Of a stretch of DNA of 64,000 bases, positions 1 to 10,800 are shown piece after piece. The first letter of the stretch is position 1. Every line of letters starts with the position of its first letter. A program made the translations under genes and the position numbers. Below the pieces are notes generated by a model that had not been told where the DNA came from, made no database searches, and saw only the letters and a program-made list of their open reading frames with translations. This DNA is from Podospora bellae-mahoneyi. Its lineage: Eukaryota; Ascomycota; Sordariomycetes; Sordariales; Podosporaceae. The stretch is from NCBI RefSeq assembly GCF_035222275.1, contig NC_085882.1:1123501-1187500 (forward strand), written 5' to 3'.

Positions 1-765
1 ATGTTGGGATGGAATTATCTAAACGTTGGGATAAATTGTGTCCTGAGCCGGGACGAAGGCCAGGGGACGAGAAATTGACATAACGGGCACTGAGCAAATA
101 TGAAACACAGGTATGTAGGTACCAGGTATGAGTTGCAAGTCACTGACTACCTAATTTCTATCTTTATTATCCATGCATTTGATTCCCAATAAGTGTGATT
201 GATACCAATGTCAAAGCCATCGGATAGATCTCATCATTTAATAGTTCAACAATGTGAACTTTTCCCTCTCAGATGAACTCCGCCTGACTTGATCACTGTT
301 TCAAGTCCGGCAACATTGCTCCTACAGTTTTCCACACTATATTTGCTACCTTAGCTCAGCCTGTTCATGAATGGCTGTTGGTGCTTCCTGCTGTCTCTTG
401 ACCCCATTCCAAAGATTCATTTTATGGAGCGTTTTACCAAGGTCACGTTATGCCTTGCAACATGACTGATGCTCAATATCTCCCTGGTGGAGGAGATGAA
501 CAAGGTGAGCGCCGATAGTGAATCTTGAGTTTTGGGGGTACTTGGTCCTGTCCGCTTTTGGTTGCTGAGGGTTTGGTGTATGGAAAGATGCTGGTTGGAC
601 TGGTTGAGGAGCATGGTGATGGGTGGGGTGGCTTGGCAGAGGTTGGTCTCGGATCCATTCTTTTGTGGGTTCAGGTAGGTAGCTACCAGGTAGCTAGTCA
701 ATGTCTACATGAAGTTGTAGGTGGCATCGACAGCTCAGCGGCCCATCGAAGCTCACACACCCATC
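1..765. other. Flank with no recognisable gene
   Basis: I see no convincing coding region, tRNA or repeat here. The short open frames around 417-779 overlap on both strands and carry no family motif. The stretch lies downstream of the DUF7580 gene and probably holds its 3' untranslated region and terminator. Confidence 0.5.
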
Positions 766-2639
766 TCAAAAATGCTTAACGTACTTCTCCAACGGTTCGA
801 TCACAGAGATCAACACCTCTTGAACGAACTCGGCTTTCCCCAGATCTGGTATGTCGACAAAGTTGACACCAACACACCTCGCAATGACATCCGCCAGCTC
901 CGGCCCATGTGTCATTTCCACCTCCTCCTGCCACTCCTGCGCCGCCCGCCAATGTGTCCAATCATTCGCCGACCCATCGGAGTTACAATGAGCTTTGTAG
1001 TAGGGTTGGTCTTCGATGCGTTCCTGAAAGAGGAGCTGGAGGAGAGTCGTTCCAAGTGTGAAAATAGTCATCTGTGCGTGTTCTCTGGCGTTGGCCACTT
1101 GTCGCTCCAGTGCCGAGCGGATAGAAGTGTGGTGGAAGTAAACCGTGGTGGGTGTATTTCTGACAACCTGGACATCGCGATCATCCCAGGCTTGGGGAAT
1201 CCAGGCGGATGTTCCCAGTCCGAGAATGGTGTAGGCAAGCTTGATGCCTATGCGAATACGCTCGCTGAGAAGAAGGGAGGCTGACTTGCGAAAGTCCACT
1301 AGTGTTTGTATACTTGACTTTAACGAGGACCCTGTCTCACTTGGATGTTGTCGTTTAGCACTTAGAATGATTGTGTTGTCCTCATAGTGAATGGTGTCTC
1401 CATGTTGCTCCAGCACAGATATGGGATTTTTCAGGAGGTTGCAACCAACTCGGAGCTTCTTTGGGACAGGCGATGCTGCCTCAGGAAGTTTGGGTACTGT
1501 ATGGCGTTGTGCCGAATCTGGTTTTGCGAGCTTTGCCGTTTTCCTAGGCATCCAGATGGGGTCTATGATGGATTGACGTGGATTTACCGCGGTTTGGAAG
1601 CTCGAGAGTGCGAGCACCGTAGAATTCTGCTGTTTCCCTGCCTTGACATGCATCTCGAACCCGGCATCCAGCCGTATACGAGCGGTTAGGTCTGCCACCT
1701 GATCGAATAAGGGCTCAGCATTGCCGCTCCCGTCACAGGTAGAGTCCACTCCAGCAGAGACTTCGACGCCTACTTCCACAGGCATGTTTGGTGGCTCATT
1801 TGAACCCAGAAACAGGTTGATAGCCCCCCTTCCTGGCTGTTTTGCGTGGTGATCAAACCAGACCGTAGCTATCCCACACGGATGAAGAGTTTGACACCTG
1901 CAAAGCCAACTTTCAGGTCGAAAAGCCCTGTACAGCTGAGCCGTCTTAGACTGCATGTCAAGATAACGAGCCGTGGCAGCTAGGCATGCCTTCCACTCCT
2001 CCTTGCCCATGATAGCTGGCGCAAGCAATGTGGCTTGCGCTATACGAAGGTCCGCCTCGAGAAATCGGCTGATTTGTGTGTTTATCGTGGTTACTTCTTT
2101 CATCAGATCCCGCTTTTTTGTGAAGCTAACAGCCAGTCTCAGAATTGCAAAATCAACAGTCCCCGAACGTGGGATGTGAATCTAGAGGTGAACATTGTGT
2201 CAGAATTCAACATGGTCCTCGCTGAACGTGACCATTCCTAACGTACCTTTCCGTCTTGTATGGGCATCAACAGAGTACAAATCTCTTCCAGAATTTGGTT
2301 CAGACGGCGAAGCTTTTCCATGAACCACACCAACTTTTCTCTGCCAAGTCGAGCCTTCAACATCGATCGGAGCTTTGAATCGTGCCATCCTCTCGAATGC
2401 GCGTTGTTCAAGAGGTCTGACTCTGTGGCGGCATCCAAGGCCAAAGGTCGTAAGAGAAGCTCCACGTTCTGTCGAAATGCAATGAATTCATCTTCGACGG
2501 CAGAGATAAAGTCGGGGAATTGTGATGAAAACTTCCACCAGAACTTTGTCATCTGAAGATAACCCCGCACTAGCTTCCCACCGTCGATGACGAGTGGAAA
2601 AGTGCCGAGGACGACACCGGCCACTTCGAGGCCAGACAT
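766..2639 (-). CDS. DUF7580-family protein, 602 aa, two exons
   Basis: Exon 1 runs 2639-2247 and exon 2 2181-766; the 65-base intron starts GTACGT and ends CTAG, and the phase is kept. The ATG at 2639 opens with SGLEVAGVVLGTFPLVIDG, a start typical of the fungal DUF7580 family. Residues 1-130 form a helical N-terminal domain. From about residue 425 to the end lies the DUF7580 part, which looks like a degenerate protein-kinase C-lobe: ERIRIGIKLAYTILGLG, then FTLGTTLLQLLFQERIED near 505, then the family's C-terminal helices. No catalytic kinase motif is seen, so activity is unlikely. Family members are often found near incompatibility-type genes, but their role is not established. The gene diverges from the C2H2-TPR gene across 292 bases. 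A second relative lies at 47160-49055. Confidence 0.85.
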
Positions 2640-2931
2640 GTGGACTAAGGTTGACGGGCTCCGATAGCTTGACGAAATTATAAAGGCGCATTTCAAGTTC
2701 CCTCCGGATACCTCCCAACCTTTCTCCTTTCAATCTTCGACGACAGCTTTATTGTGGAGGGGTGTGTTCCGGTCATGCACATCGGTGCAAATACTACGCG
2801 CCCCAATCGAAGAGGGGTAAGCGTCAGCACCTTGCGGGGGCTTGCCGATGTCGAAGGTCATCTTCACCAGTGTTTCATATCATCTGTGTCGATTTTCAAC
2901 CCTGTTAAAGTACCAAAGAAGCCCCTTGAAC
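2640..2931. promoter_or_regulatory. Shared divergent promoter region
   Basis: These 292 bases separate the start codons of the DUF7580 gene (minus) and the C2H2-TPR gene (plus). Both promoters and both 5' leaders must fit in it, so shared control is likely. This is inferred from the arrangement; no specific factor site was recognised. Confidence 0.5.
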
Positions 2932-5321
2932 ATGTCACAAATATCAGAGTACGTTGACCCCGAACTTTTGTTTAACTCAGCGAGGCAATGTTGGGCAAAT
3001 TTCGAACACGTAATTCAAATCCTTCCGCGAGATCACCAGCATACCATCACAGCACACGATGCCCAGGGCCGCTTCAGTGTCTGGAGACAGGATCTGGAGG
3101 GGTTACAAGACGAGCTACTTTGGAACTCGACAGATGAACGGAAACAGGATGCTCACAATGCCATCTACGATACCCTCCTAAATCTTAACAGTGCCCTGAA
3201 CGACGGTATGGATGCTCCCTCTCCAAGATGGACGTTTCAGCTTCTAACTCCTGCCCTTCATCTACTCACATTAGTTGGATCGATATTTTCCGAAGAGCAG
3301 CCCGGCAGTCAAGAAGATGATCTCATGTCTCTGCTGGGAGATGACGAGCAAGCAGACCCAGAGAACGCAGAACTCGTTGCGTTTCTTTCCTCGCCAACAA
3401 CTCGAGTTGATGAACTTTTTCTCAGTATTCGGTCTCATATAGACCGTTTGTTCAAGCTGGCCTCCTTGTTGCGACGCGAAATTCGTCATGAAAACAGCAG
3501 TCTAGCTACAATACCTGTTCCGGCACCAGGAGACGATTTCATCTATGATTATCACATGTGCCGCCTCCAAAGAAAATATCCGAAGCTATCTCAACAGCCT
3601 CGGCTTTGCAAGACACTTGGACAGGCCCTTTTATTCCGGCGCGCGTTAATTCTTAGGAAGAGCAAAACGAAAGACCGACATACGCCAGAAATCACCCCTC
3701 AACTGGAGCTGAGGAGCCTACCTACGTTGTTATCAGGCAACGAGTCAAAGTCAAAGTCTCCAGCCCCGTCTATGACCGCAAAGGAGAGCACGGCAATCAA
3801 CACATCTGCAACCGAAAAGGATACAACTCTTACGTATAATACGGACACTGGGACCGAACGGGTTGTCTTCGAGGAAGACAATGGTGAGCTGGAGGTAGCA
3901 GACTTGACCACATTTGTCATTGATGGGATCCCTCTTCAGTTCGGCAAACCTTTTCAGTGTCCGTTCTGTGGTGTCATCAAATCAATTGGCACACGGTCCG
4001 AATGGAGGTATGTTGATTGTTTGACAGCAGGCTTGCAGTCTTTTATTTCTACGACTGGGTGCTAATTTGGAATTGTCTGTTTAGGCAGCACGTGTCTGAG
4101 GACCTCAAACTTTACGTCTGTACGTCCCAGCAATGCGGATCGGGTCTGTTTGCAAGTCGACGCGAGTGGTTTAGCCACGAACTTGAGTTTCACAGAAGCA
4201 CCTGGAAGTGTCAGCCCTGTCACGTAAGGTTTCTGTCTCGATCGACTCTGATGCAGCACCTTAACACCAAGCACCAATCCCAAAACCTGAAAACCAGCAA
4301 TATTTTGGCCATGGTTCAAACAAAAAGAGACTCCTCTACTAGATCCTGCCCATTGTGTGACGAATATACAACGCAAGAGACGGAGAGGGACAGCACGAGC
4401 TTTTGCCAGCATCTGGGAAGGCATTTGCAGCAGATTGCACTGGAGGCGATACCACCGCTAAAAGGGATGGAATCAATACCATTGATATCGCCTAGGCTCC
4501 TTGACCAGAGCGCGATCTTACGGTTGCAGCCAGTGCAGAAAGTGGAAGCAGATATGAGGCTTCTTGGAATCGACCACCCTGACACTTTGAAGAGTATGAC
4601 CAGGTTGGTATGGGAGTTGACTGACAGTGAAGAGTACTCGGTTGCCGAGCTGTTGGCGTTGAAAACGTTTGAAATGAGTAAACAGGCGCTAGGGGAGGAC
4701 CATCGCCAGACACTCTTCAGAATGTACACGCTCGCTGAGGTATATCGTCGTACCCATGACACCAAACACGAATCGGAATCTCTGGCACTACAAGGGCTTG
4801 AGGCGGCAAAAAGAGTGCATGGAGAGGATGATCTCAGCGCGGCAGATTTCCTATCTGTACTAGGAGAGATTTACACGGACCTGGATCGATTATCGCTTGC
4901 CGCTGACGCACAAAACAAAGAGCTGAGGATATACATGGAGAACCTTGGAGAAGAAGATCCCAGCACTATGTACTGTATGGCCAAGCTATCATACACATTA
5001 CTGGACGACAAGAGGTACACAGAGGCGGAGCATTTCGCCCTCCAAGCCTTCGAACTGCGAAAGAGGGCGTCTGGACCGGATCACACGGAAACTCTGGTCA
5101 ATATGTACAATCTGGCATTGATTTGGCACGCCATGGACCGCTACGATGAAGCAATCCAGTTGCTGGAAGACTATATTCGCATACAGCGGAACATCCGAGG
5201 AGAAGAATCTACTACAGACATCGAGACGTGGCAAATGTTGCTGGAAAGTTGGAAGGCCCGTCAAGTCTCCAGCCACCCACAGAATTCCAGGCGAGGTAAA
5301 TCGCGGAGTGGCGGTCAGTAA
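2932..5321 (+). CDS. C2H2 zinc-finger protein with C-terminal TPR array, 770 aa
   Basis: Exons are 2932-4007 and 4085-5321; the 77-base intron (GTATGT to TTTAG) splits an Arg codon. Residues 1-200 are helical, of the type found at the start of many fungal C2H2 proteins. At about 343-430 lies a zinc-finger block like that of acuF-type C2H2 proteins: CPFCGVIKSI, YVCTSQQCGSGLF, WFSHELEFH and WKCQPC. A further CPLCDEY...FCQHLGRHLQQIALEAI segment sits near 446-480. Residues 518-750 form tetratricopeptide repeats of the kinesin-light-chain style, with DHPDTL, GEDHRQTLF and GPDHTETLVNMYNLA; such arrays often form the sensor end of fungal STAND/NLR proteins. No NB-ARC or NACHT domain is present. An in-frame ATG at 2842 would add 30 residues; 2932 was preferred because the family-like sequence begins there. 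Function is unknown, possibly recognition or DNA binding. Confidence 0.85.
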
Positions 5322-5600
5322 AATATTGGAGCTAGACAGCGTACTATATGATGCCCATCGTACTCAGCTCAAGGGCTGCGGAAGCTGGGTTACCGAACTG
5401 CAAACCTAGGATGCCACTACTATAGCTCCAATAACAATCGAGTTCAGTCAAGCTGGTGTTTCTCAGTAAATACTACGTCTCTATCCGGGTCTCGGTGAAA
5501 TTATGTCCTCGTACATATTTTCAACCATGAAGCCGCCGAGGCCGGAAATATTGGCCATCAGCCCCAACTTTAATAGCAGCACATTCTTATCCAAAGTATC
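5322..5600. other. Spacer between the C2H2-TPR gene and 5S rRNA
   Basis: No gene was recognised. The stretch probably contains the 3' end of the C2H2-TPR transcript and upstream sequence of the 5S gene. Confidence 0.4.
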
Positions 5601-5719
5601 ACATACGACCATAGACAGCTGAAAATACGGCATCCCGTCCGCTCTGCCCGAGTCAAACAGCTGATCGCCAGACTAGTACTCAGGTGGGTGACCACTGGGG
5701 AATCCCTGGTGTTGTATGT
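5601..5719 (+). rRNA. 5S ribosomal RNA gene (dispersed copy)
   Basis: The 119 bases begin ACATACGACCATAG and end GTTGTATGT. These ends pair to form helix I. The internal blocks CATCCCGTCCGCTC and GGTGGGTGACCAC match the conserved loop B/C and loop E parts of fungal 5S rRNA. A pairing between CAGCTG at 5636 and CAGCTG at 5659 supports helix II/III-type folding. A run of four T follows at once, as expected for RNA polymerase III. Dispersed single 5S genes, rather than arrays with the rDNA, are known in Neurospora and many relatives. The middle part differs from the usual sordariomycete 5S sequence as I remember it, so this could be a minor-type or ageing copy. Confidence 0.9.
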
Positions 5720-6268
5720 TTTGGTGAATTTTTGGCTCCACTCAATGCCCCTTTTAATCCTTTTAATCCCTGCTCTTGGTCTTCGCGGAGCCGACAGATA
5801 CCATCCACCAACAGCTCCCCATCTTTGATCTGAACATTTTCAGTTACCTTCACAGCCCCAGAATTATCGCGGCAACGGAAGACCTGACCGACATTTCAAG
5901 ATAGTTGAAACTCGCTAATGAGAATCATTGCAGATGTTGGTATGTTGTTGGTTGCTAGTTGCACAACCAACTCATCATCACACCCCTGTTCCAAGGTTAC
6001 ATAGGAGCTGACTATTGCTACAGAAATCATCATATGTCCTAATATGGAAATGTTCGTGACTAGGCTTTGTGTAATGCGTTGATATTCAACAACCAACAAC
6101 CACATCGCCCTAACCAGACCTCGCAACCCTTGTATCTTGCCCCCGTGGTGTTGCCGGTGTATGGAATCCTCTGTATAAGATCCCGAAACAACGCCTTTCA
6201 AACCCAATTCTTTGAACTCTTCGTCAGCTGATCAGACTTTTATTTGTGTACTATCTTGAAACCTCAAC
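5720..6268. other. Spacer between 5S rRNA and the LysM gene
   Basis: No coding region was recognised. The right-hand end is the promoter of the LysM gene. An apparent minus-strand frame at 5896-6207 has no family features. Confidence 0.4.
6174..6179 (+). promoter_or_regulatory. TATA box of the LysM gene
   Basis: TATAAG lies 95 bases before the ATG at 6269. It places transcription start near 6200-6210, which leaves little room for an extra upstream exon coding a signal peptide. Confidence 0.5.
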
Positions 6269-6866
6269 ATGGGCCAATGCCAATCCATCAACGCCCAACC
6301 CGGCGAAGGCTGCTTGTACGTCTACCACTTTCAACTGGATTCCCCTCTTTGACATCAATTCGCCTCACTAAACCTCTCCCACAAAGTGAACTAGCCCAAC
6401 GTTGCCGCATCTCGCAATACGACTTTGACCGCTTCAACCCCAACGTCTGTGGGAACATCTACGTCGGCATGCGCATGTGCTGCACCGAACCTGTCTGCTG
6501 CCTCTCCCCACCATCGAGTCGCCGGCGGACGGTACCCCCACCGCCAACCATTGAGCTATCACCCCCGCCCCCCGCTGGTGGGTCGTGCGAGACTTACACC
6601 GTGAAGGGCGGGGACACCTGTGAGGATATCGCTTCTGCTTTTGGGGTCTCGGAGGATGGGCTTGATAGGATTAATGTCTTTACTTCTGGTTGGGGAGGGT
6701 GTTCTGCTCTTGTGGACGGGACGGTGATTTGTGAGTGTCTGGTTCTCTTTTGTGGTTTCTATGGCGGCTGTAAGTACCTATTCAGTGCGGATTTGCTAAC
6801 ATGGCTTTTCTGTCAGGCGTTAAGGAGTCTGTATGGGATGACGAGTCGGAGTTGAGGAAGTTGTAA
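6269..6866 (+). CDS. Small LysM-domain protein, 146 aa, three exons
   Basis: Exons are 6269-6315, 6387-6730 and 6817-6866, with GTACGT and GTGAGT donors and the phase kept throughout. The first ATG has a good context (CAACATGG). The protein carries two LysM-like, cysteine-rich modules: residues 4-48 (INAQPGEGCFELAQRCRIS, then DFDRFNPNVCGNIYVGMRMC) and about 78-129 (CETYTVKGGDTCEDIASAFG to GWGGCSALVDGTVIC), joined by a Pro-rich linker. Both modules resemble those at the N-terminus of killer-toxin-like GH18 chitinases, but the reading frame ends at VKESVWDDESELRKL with no hydrolase. LysM modules bind chitin oligomers, and secreted ones act as effectors that shield hyphae or hide chitin from hosts. 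No signal peptide is visible at this start, so either an upstream exon was missed or this is the trimmed remnant of a larger chitinase. Confidence 0.75.
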
Positions 6867-7847
6867 AGCGGAACGGGAGGGGCCTTTGGTGTTATATGTA
6901 TTTTCTTTCTGTGAGAAAGACACGTCATGTTACTTTATCACTATTCTATTTACCTTGCCTTGGCGTAAATACCTAGGTGTACTGTGACATGTAGCTTGTG
7001 GATAATCCACTTGTTATCATCATCAGCTTGCAACACAACGGCGCATGCATGCAGAAAATATCTAAGAGCTGTGATCACAGATGTATGGATCCCAAATTAC
7101 CTAAGATACTTGGCCAGGTCCTTGCGGTTGTTCTTACGTTTGATGGAGAGCCTGAGCCATAACCACTTTCTGTTTGCACCTAACCAACACGGCCTGTTCT
7201 CAGGGACTTGCAAAGCCCCGAACAGCTAGCGTCTTTGGAATTCGTTAACTACCAGGTACTTGCATAAGACTATCTGGGTCTAGAGGTCTCTTATTGTTGT
7301 TGTTTTTTTTTTGACCACATCGTGAGGCTCTGCGTCTGAGAGGGGGTCGAGAGGTGCACCACACACAGCACAATCTAAATCTTCAGTTGGGACAACACAC
7401 CGGTACCGGGATCATGCAGATTTAGCTAATTTCCTCACCATTCGAATCGATCAAATGATCAACTCAAATCATTATTCTTATCTTGCAGGCGTCCCAAAAG
7501 TATTGTCGGCAAATGATACGTTGTCATTGCTCAGCCCTATGCGGGGTGAGCACCATCGCCCTTCTGTGGTGTTGTAGTTTTGGAAGATGCAGTTTTGGAA
7601 TTGTCAGGAGGTGTTGGCTTGAGGCTTGGCGAACATGATGCCAGCCTCTCTAACGGGGGGCTCGTTCCTCTCGGCTCTTCTTCCTGGCTCCCTGTGGCAT
7701 TCTCTTTCTTGTCCTTTTATCTTACGGCTTTGCTTGATCACTGCCTGTTGATCATACTCTCGCGTTCATAGCTCTTTTCACCACACATCAACTTCTCTAC
7801 CCCCCCTCCCCCCCCGGGGGGGTCAATTTGACGCTGTCAACTTAATA
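6867..7847. other. Spacer before the patatin-type relic
   Basis: No gene was recognised. It contains a T-run near 7300 and the C/G homopolymer at 7801-7822. The short frames at 6984-7229 and 7580-7771 have no motif and are probably chance. Confidence 0.45.
7801..7822. repeat. Poly-C/poly-G low-complexity run
   Basis: A run of C interrupted by one T turns directly into a run of seven G. It lies 26 bases before the first ATG of the patatin-type relic. It can form a GC hairpin and is a likely spot for sequencing or assembly slippage. Confidence 0.8.
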
Positions 7848-10800
7848 ATGACAGTTTCTCAGACCTTGGAAAACGGACAGCCGCCTTTTGATGAGCAAAT
7901 TCAGGCCCCAGAGTCCTGTGTTGCTTGCCAACGCACAAACAAGAAAGTCTGGACTTGCGTCCAATGTGGGCATTATACCTTTTGCGATGACTACTGGGAC
8001 AAAGAGCACCCTCATGGTCCTGGTACGCCGACAAGATAGGTCCGTTGAGTGAGCACACTCGTTTCTGATTAGTTTCAACAGGTGCTAGGGGTTTTGACAA
8101 CCGTCCACACAGAAAGGTTGACCCGGCAGTTGTTGAACGTCTTGAACGTATCTTCGGCGAGGGGAGGACTAAGGAAGAACAAGCAGAATTATTCGATACT
8201 GATGCGGAACCATGTGCTTTGGTGTGAACAAGAGCAGCAATGAATCGTTTCTCGACTATTCAGACCGCTTGATTGATATAATGTTGGAAAGTGATGGGTT
8301 CAGCATGTCAGATCGTCATCCACAGTTGATCTCCTTTGTTGGCAAAACAGGTACATCGAACATGCAGTCCTGATTCTCCTAAACTTATTGCTAACAACAG
8401 CAGGTGAGAGTAAGAGCACAGTCATCAAGATGCTCATCGGCCGCCTGCAAGCGAGAATTGGGGGCACCGAATCCTTTCCTGCGCCCGTGAACGGTCTAAC
8501 CGACGACCTCATATCGACTTCTGGAGACGTCCACCTTTATGCCAACCCAGATACTCATTATGAGAAACACCCCGTCTTACTTGCCGACTACGAAGGCCTA
8601 GGTGGCGGCCAAAATGTACCAGGAGCCAAGGAACATCAGAGCAGTGGAAAGGTCTGCACGGCGAAAGTTCCAGCGAAAGATCGGATGGGCCAAAGACTCC
8701 AGAACCTCCTCCAGAGTGTATGCTGTGAAGTGTTTGTTTCCTCGAATACTTTACACAATTTTCGGACGTCATTGTGTTTGTGGTTCAGGAACCTAGGTAA
8801 ATCACTCATGCAATATCCACGTGGATTTCTACTGACCTGCTTTTCTTGATACCAAGTAGGACATTTCAATCAGATGTTCTGGTGAACTTGGTGGAATGGG
8901 CGTATTCCTCTATCGAGAAAGCTGTTGATCAACCAGTTCTGCCTCATCTCATCATTACACTAAGCCGAACCGACAATGCCATCAACGAGGAGCAATGGGA
9001 CCCTCGCACCGCTGCAGATATGCTACTAGCGGCTCACCAAGATATCACGCAGGTTCCCGAACTTATCAGAATTGTTCGGGGGCTAAAGCTCAGCGGCCAC
9101 AGTGTGAAGTCCGCAAAAGAGCTTCTCGAATGCTTTTACCAGTCCATTACAGTTGTTCGTATTCCAACTAAAGGACGATATATGCAGATCGATCAACAAA
9201 TCGGCAAACTCTACAACACAATTAGACAGGGCCACGAGTTCGTACACAGAGAAGAGATCCGTACGTATGGTGCTTAATGCGGAAAGCTCCACCAATTCAT
9301 GAACGCCGCATACGATCACTTTTCAGAGAACCTCGATAAGCCGTTCGACTTTGTCAAGGAGGCCTTACAACTTAACCCCATGCCTCACGACTCTCAGGGC
9401 CATATGCTACACCTTGTACTCGCCGTTCGCAACGGAATGAGTAGTATGGGATATCCCAACACCGAGCGCCAGCTCCTGAAGAAGGTGAAGTCCCTACTCG
9501 CATCCTGGATGCCACTTGTTATCACTCGGAACAATCTCACAGGTGAGAATTTTGATCTCTGAGTTAGGTAATTTAGTAACTCACTGACAAATATTGCAGG
9601 GACAATCAAGGACCTCTTGAATAGCACGTTTCGCAAACCAGCGAGAATGGCTTTTGAAGAGCTCTGTGACAAATGGCTACCTTGTGGCTTTGAATGCAAC
9701 GGCTATACGTGCTGCAACGTCCGATTTGCCCATGTTAAGGGTCACCAGGCCTCGAATGGCAAAATATTTCAGAAGGGGCCATATCAGCAAAGCATCACTG
9801 ACGACCAGTTCGAGGGGTGGTTTAATGGAATCGGTGCAGAGCTGAAGAAGATGATGGAAGAGCTCCTACGTGCCGGAAGCAAAAAGGACAATGCTTGGGG
9901 TAAGCATCTTCAGCGCTTGGAGCGGGTTTATGACGACAACTCAAAGCTCTCCCACTCGGAAAATGTGAGCCACGGGACTTGTTTTTGCTGCATCAACAAC
10001 GTTCCAGAGCATGTCTTGCCTTGCGGGCATATTTTGTGCACCGAGTGTGTTAGCGCCCTTGGTGATCATAAAGAACGGGACATCATGCTCGTCAGATATT
10101 GCCCCTTTCGCCGCCACACGCATAATTGAGACAGGGATCCAGTTCAGATTAGGTTCAAGCCAGAGGGTGCTGGAATACGCGCTTTGTATCTAGATGGGCA
10201 AGTCTTACATCACACCCTCTCATGGCCCTGTTCCATGTACACTCACTGACAATCTCCATTGATCAGAAGCGGTGTACGGGGCCTTGTTGAGTTGATCATG
10301 CTGGAGGAACTACAGAAACTCCTCAACAACATCCCCATGCAAAACTTTTTTGATCTGATTGTGGGTACCAGATAAGTCCATATTGCTCTCAGCTTGCCAC
10401 CATCAGGCATTGTGAAGCTAACTGTGAACTCTTTAGCACCGGAGGAATGGTTTCTCTCGGCCTGGGCGTAAAAAATCTTCCTGTATCAGAGTGCATACGC
10501 GATTTCAAGGACGTCTGCGGGAAGGCGTTCACCCCCTGGAGACTGAAAAAACTGTGAAGCAGCTGGTACAGGACAAGACCTCTTAAAGAAGGGGTGCAGG
10601 GAGTCTTCGGGGAGGACTCTTTACTATTTGGTGGCAAACACAGGGGACCTCGGTCGCATGTCAAAGTTGCGATCAGGGAAGTCTGACAAGCCGATCCTGC
10701 TAACCAACTACAACGTCACCGGCCCCGAACGCGAGAAGTTTAGACGTATGTGGTATTCGTTCTTTGCCTGCTCTTCCCTTCTGGAACATACCCCAGCTAG

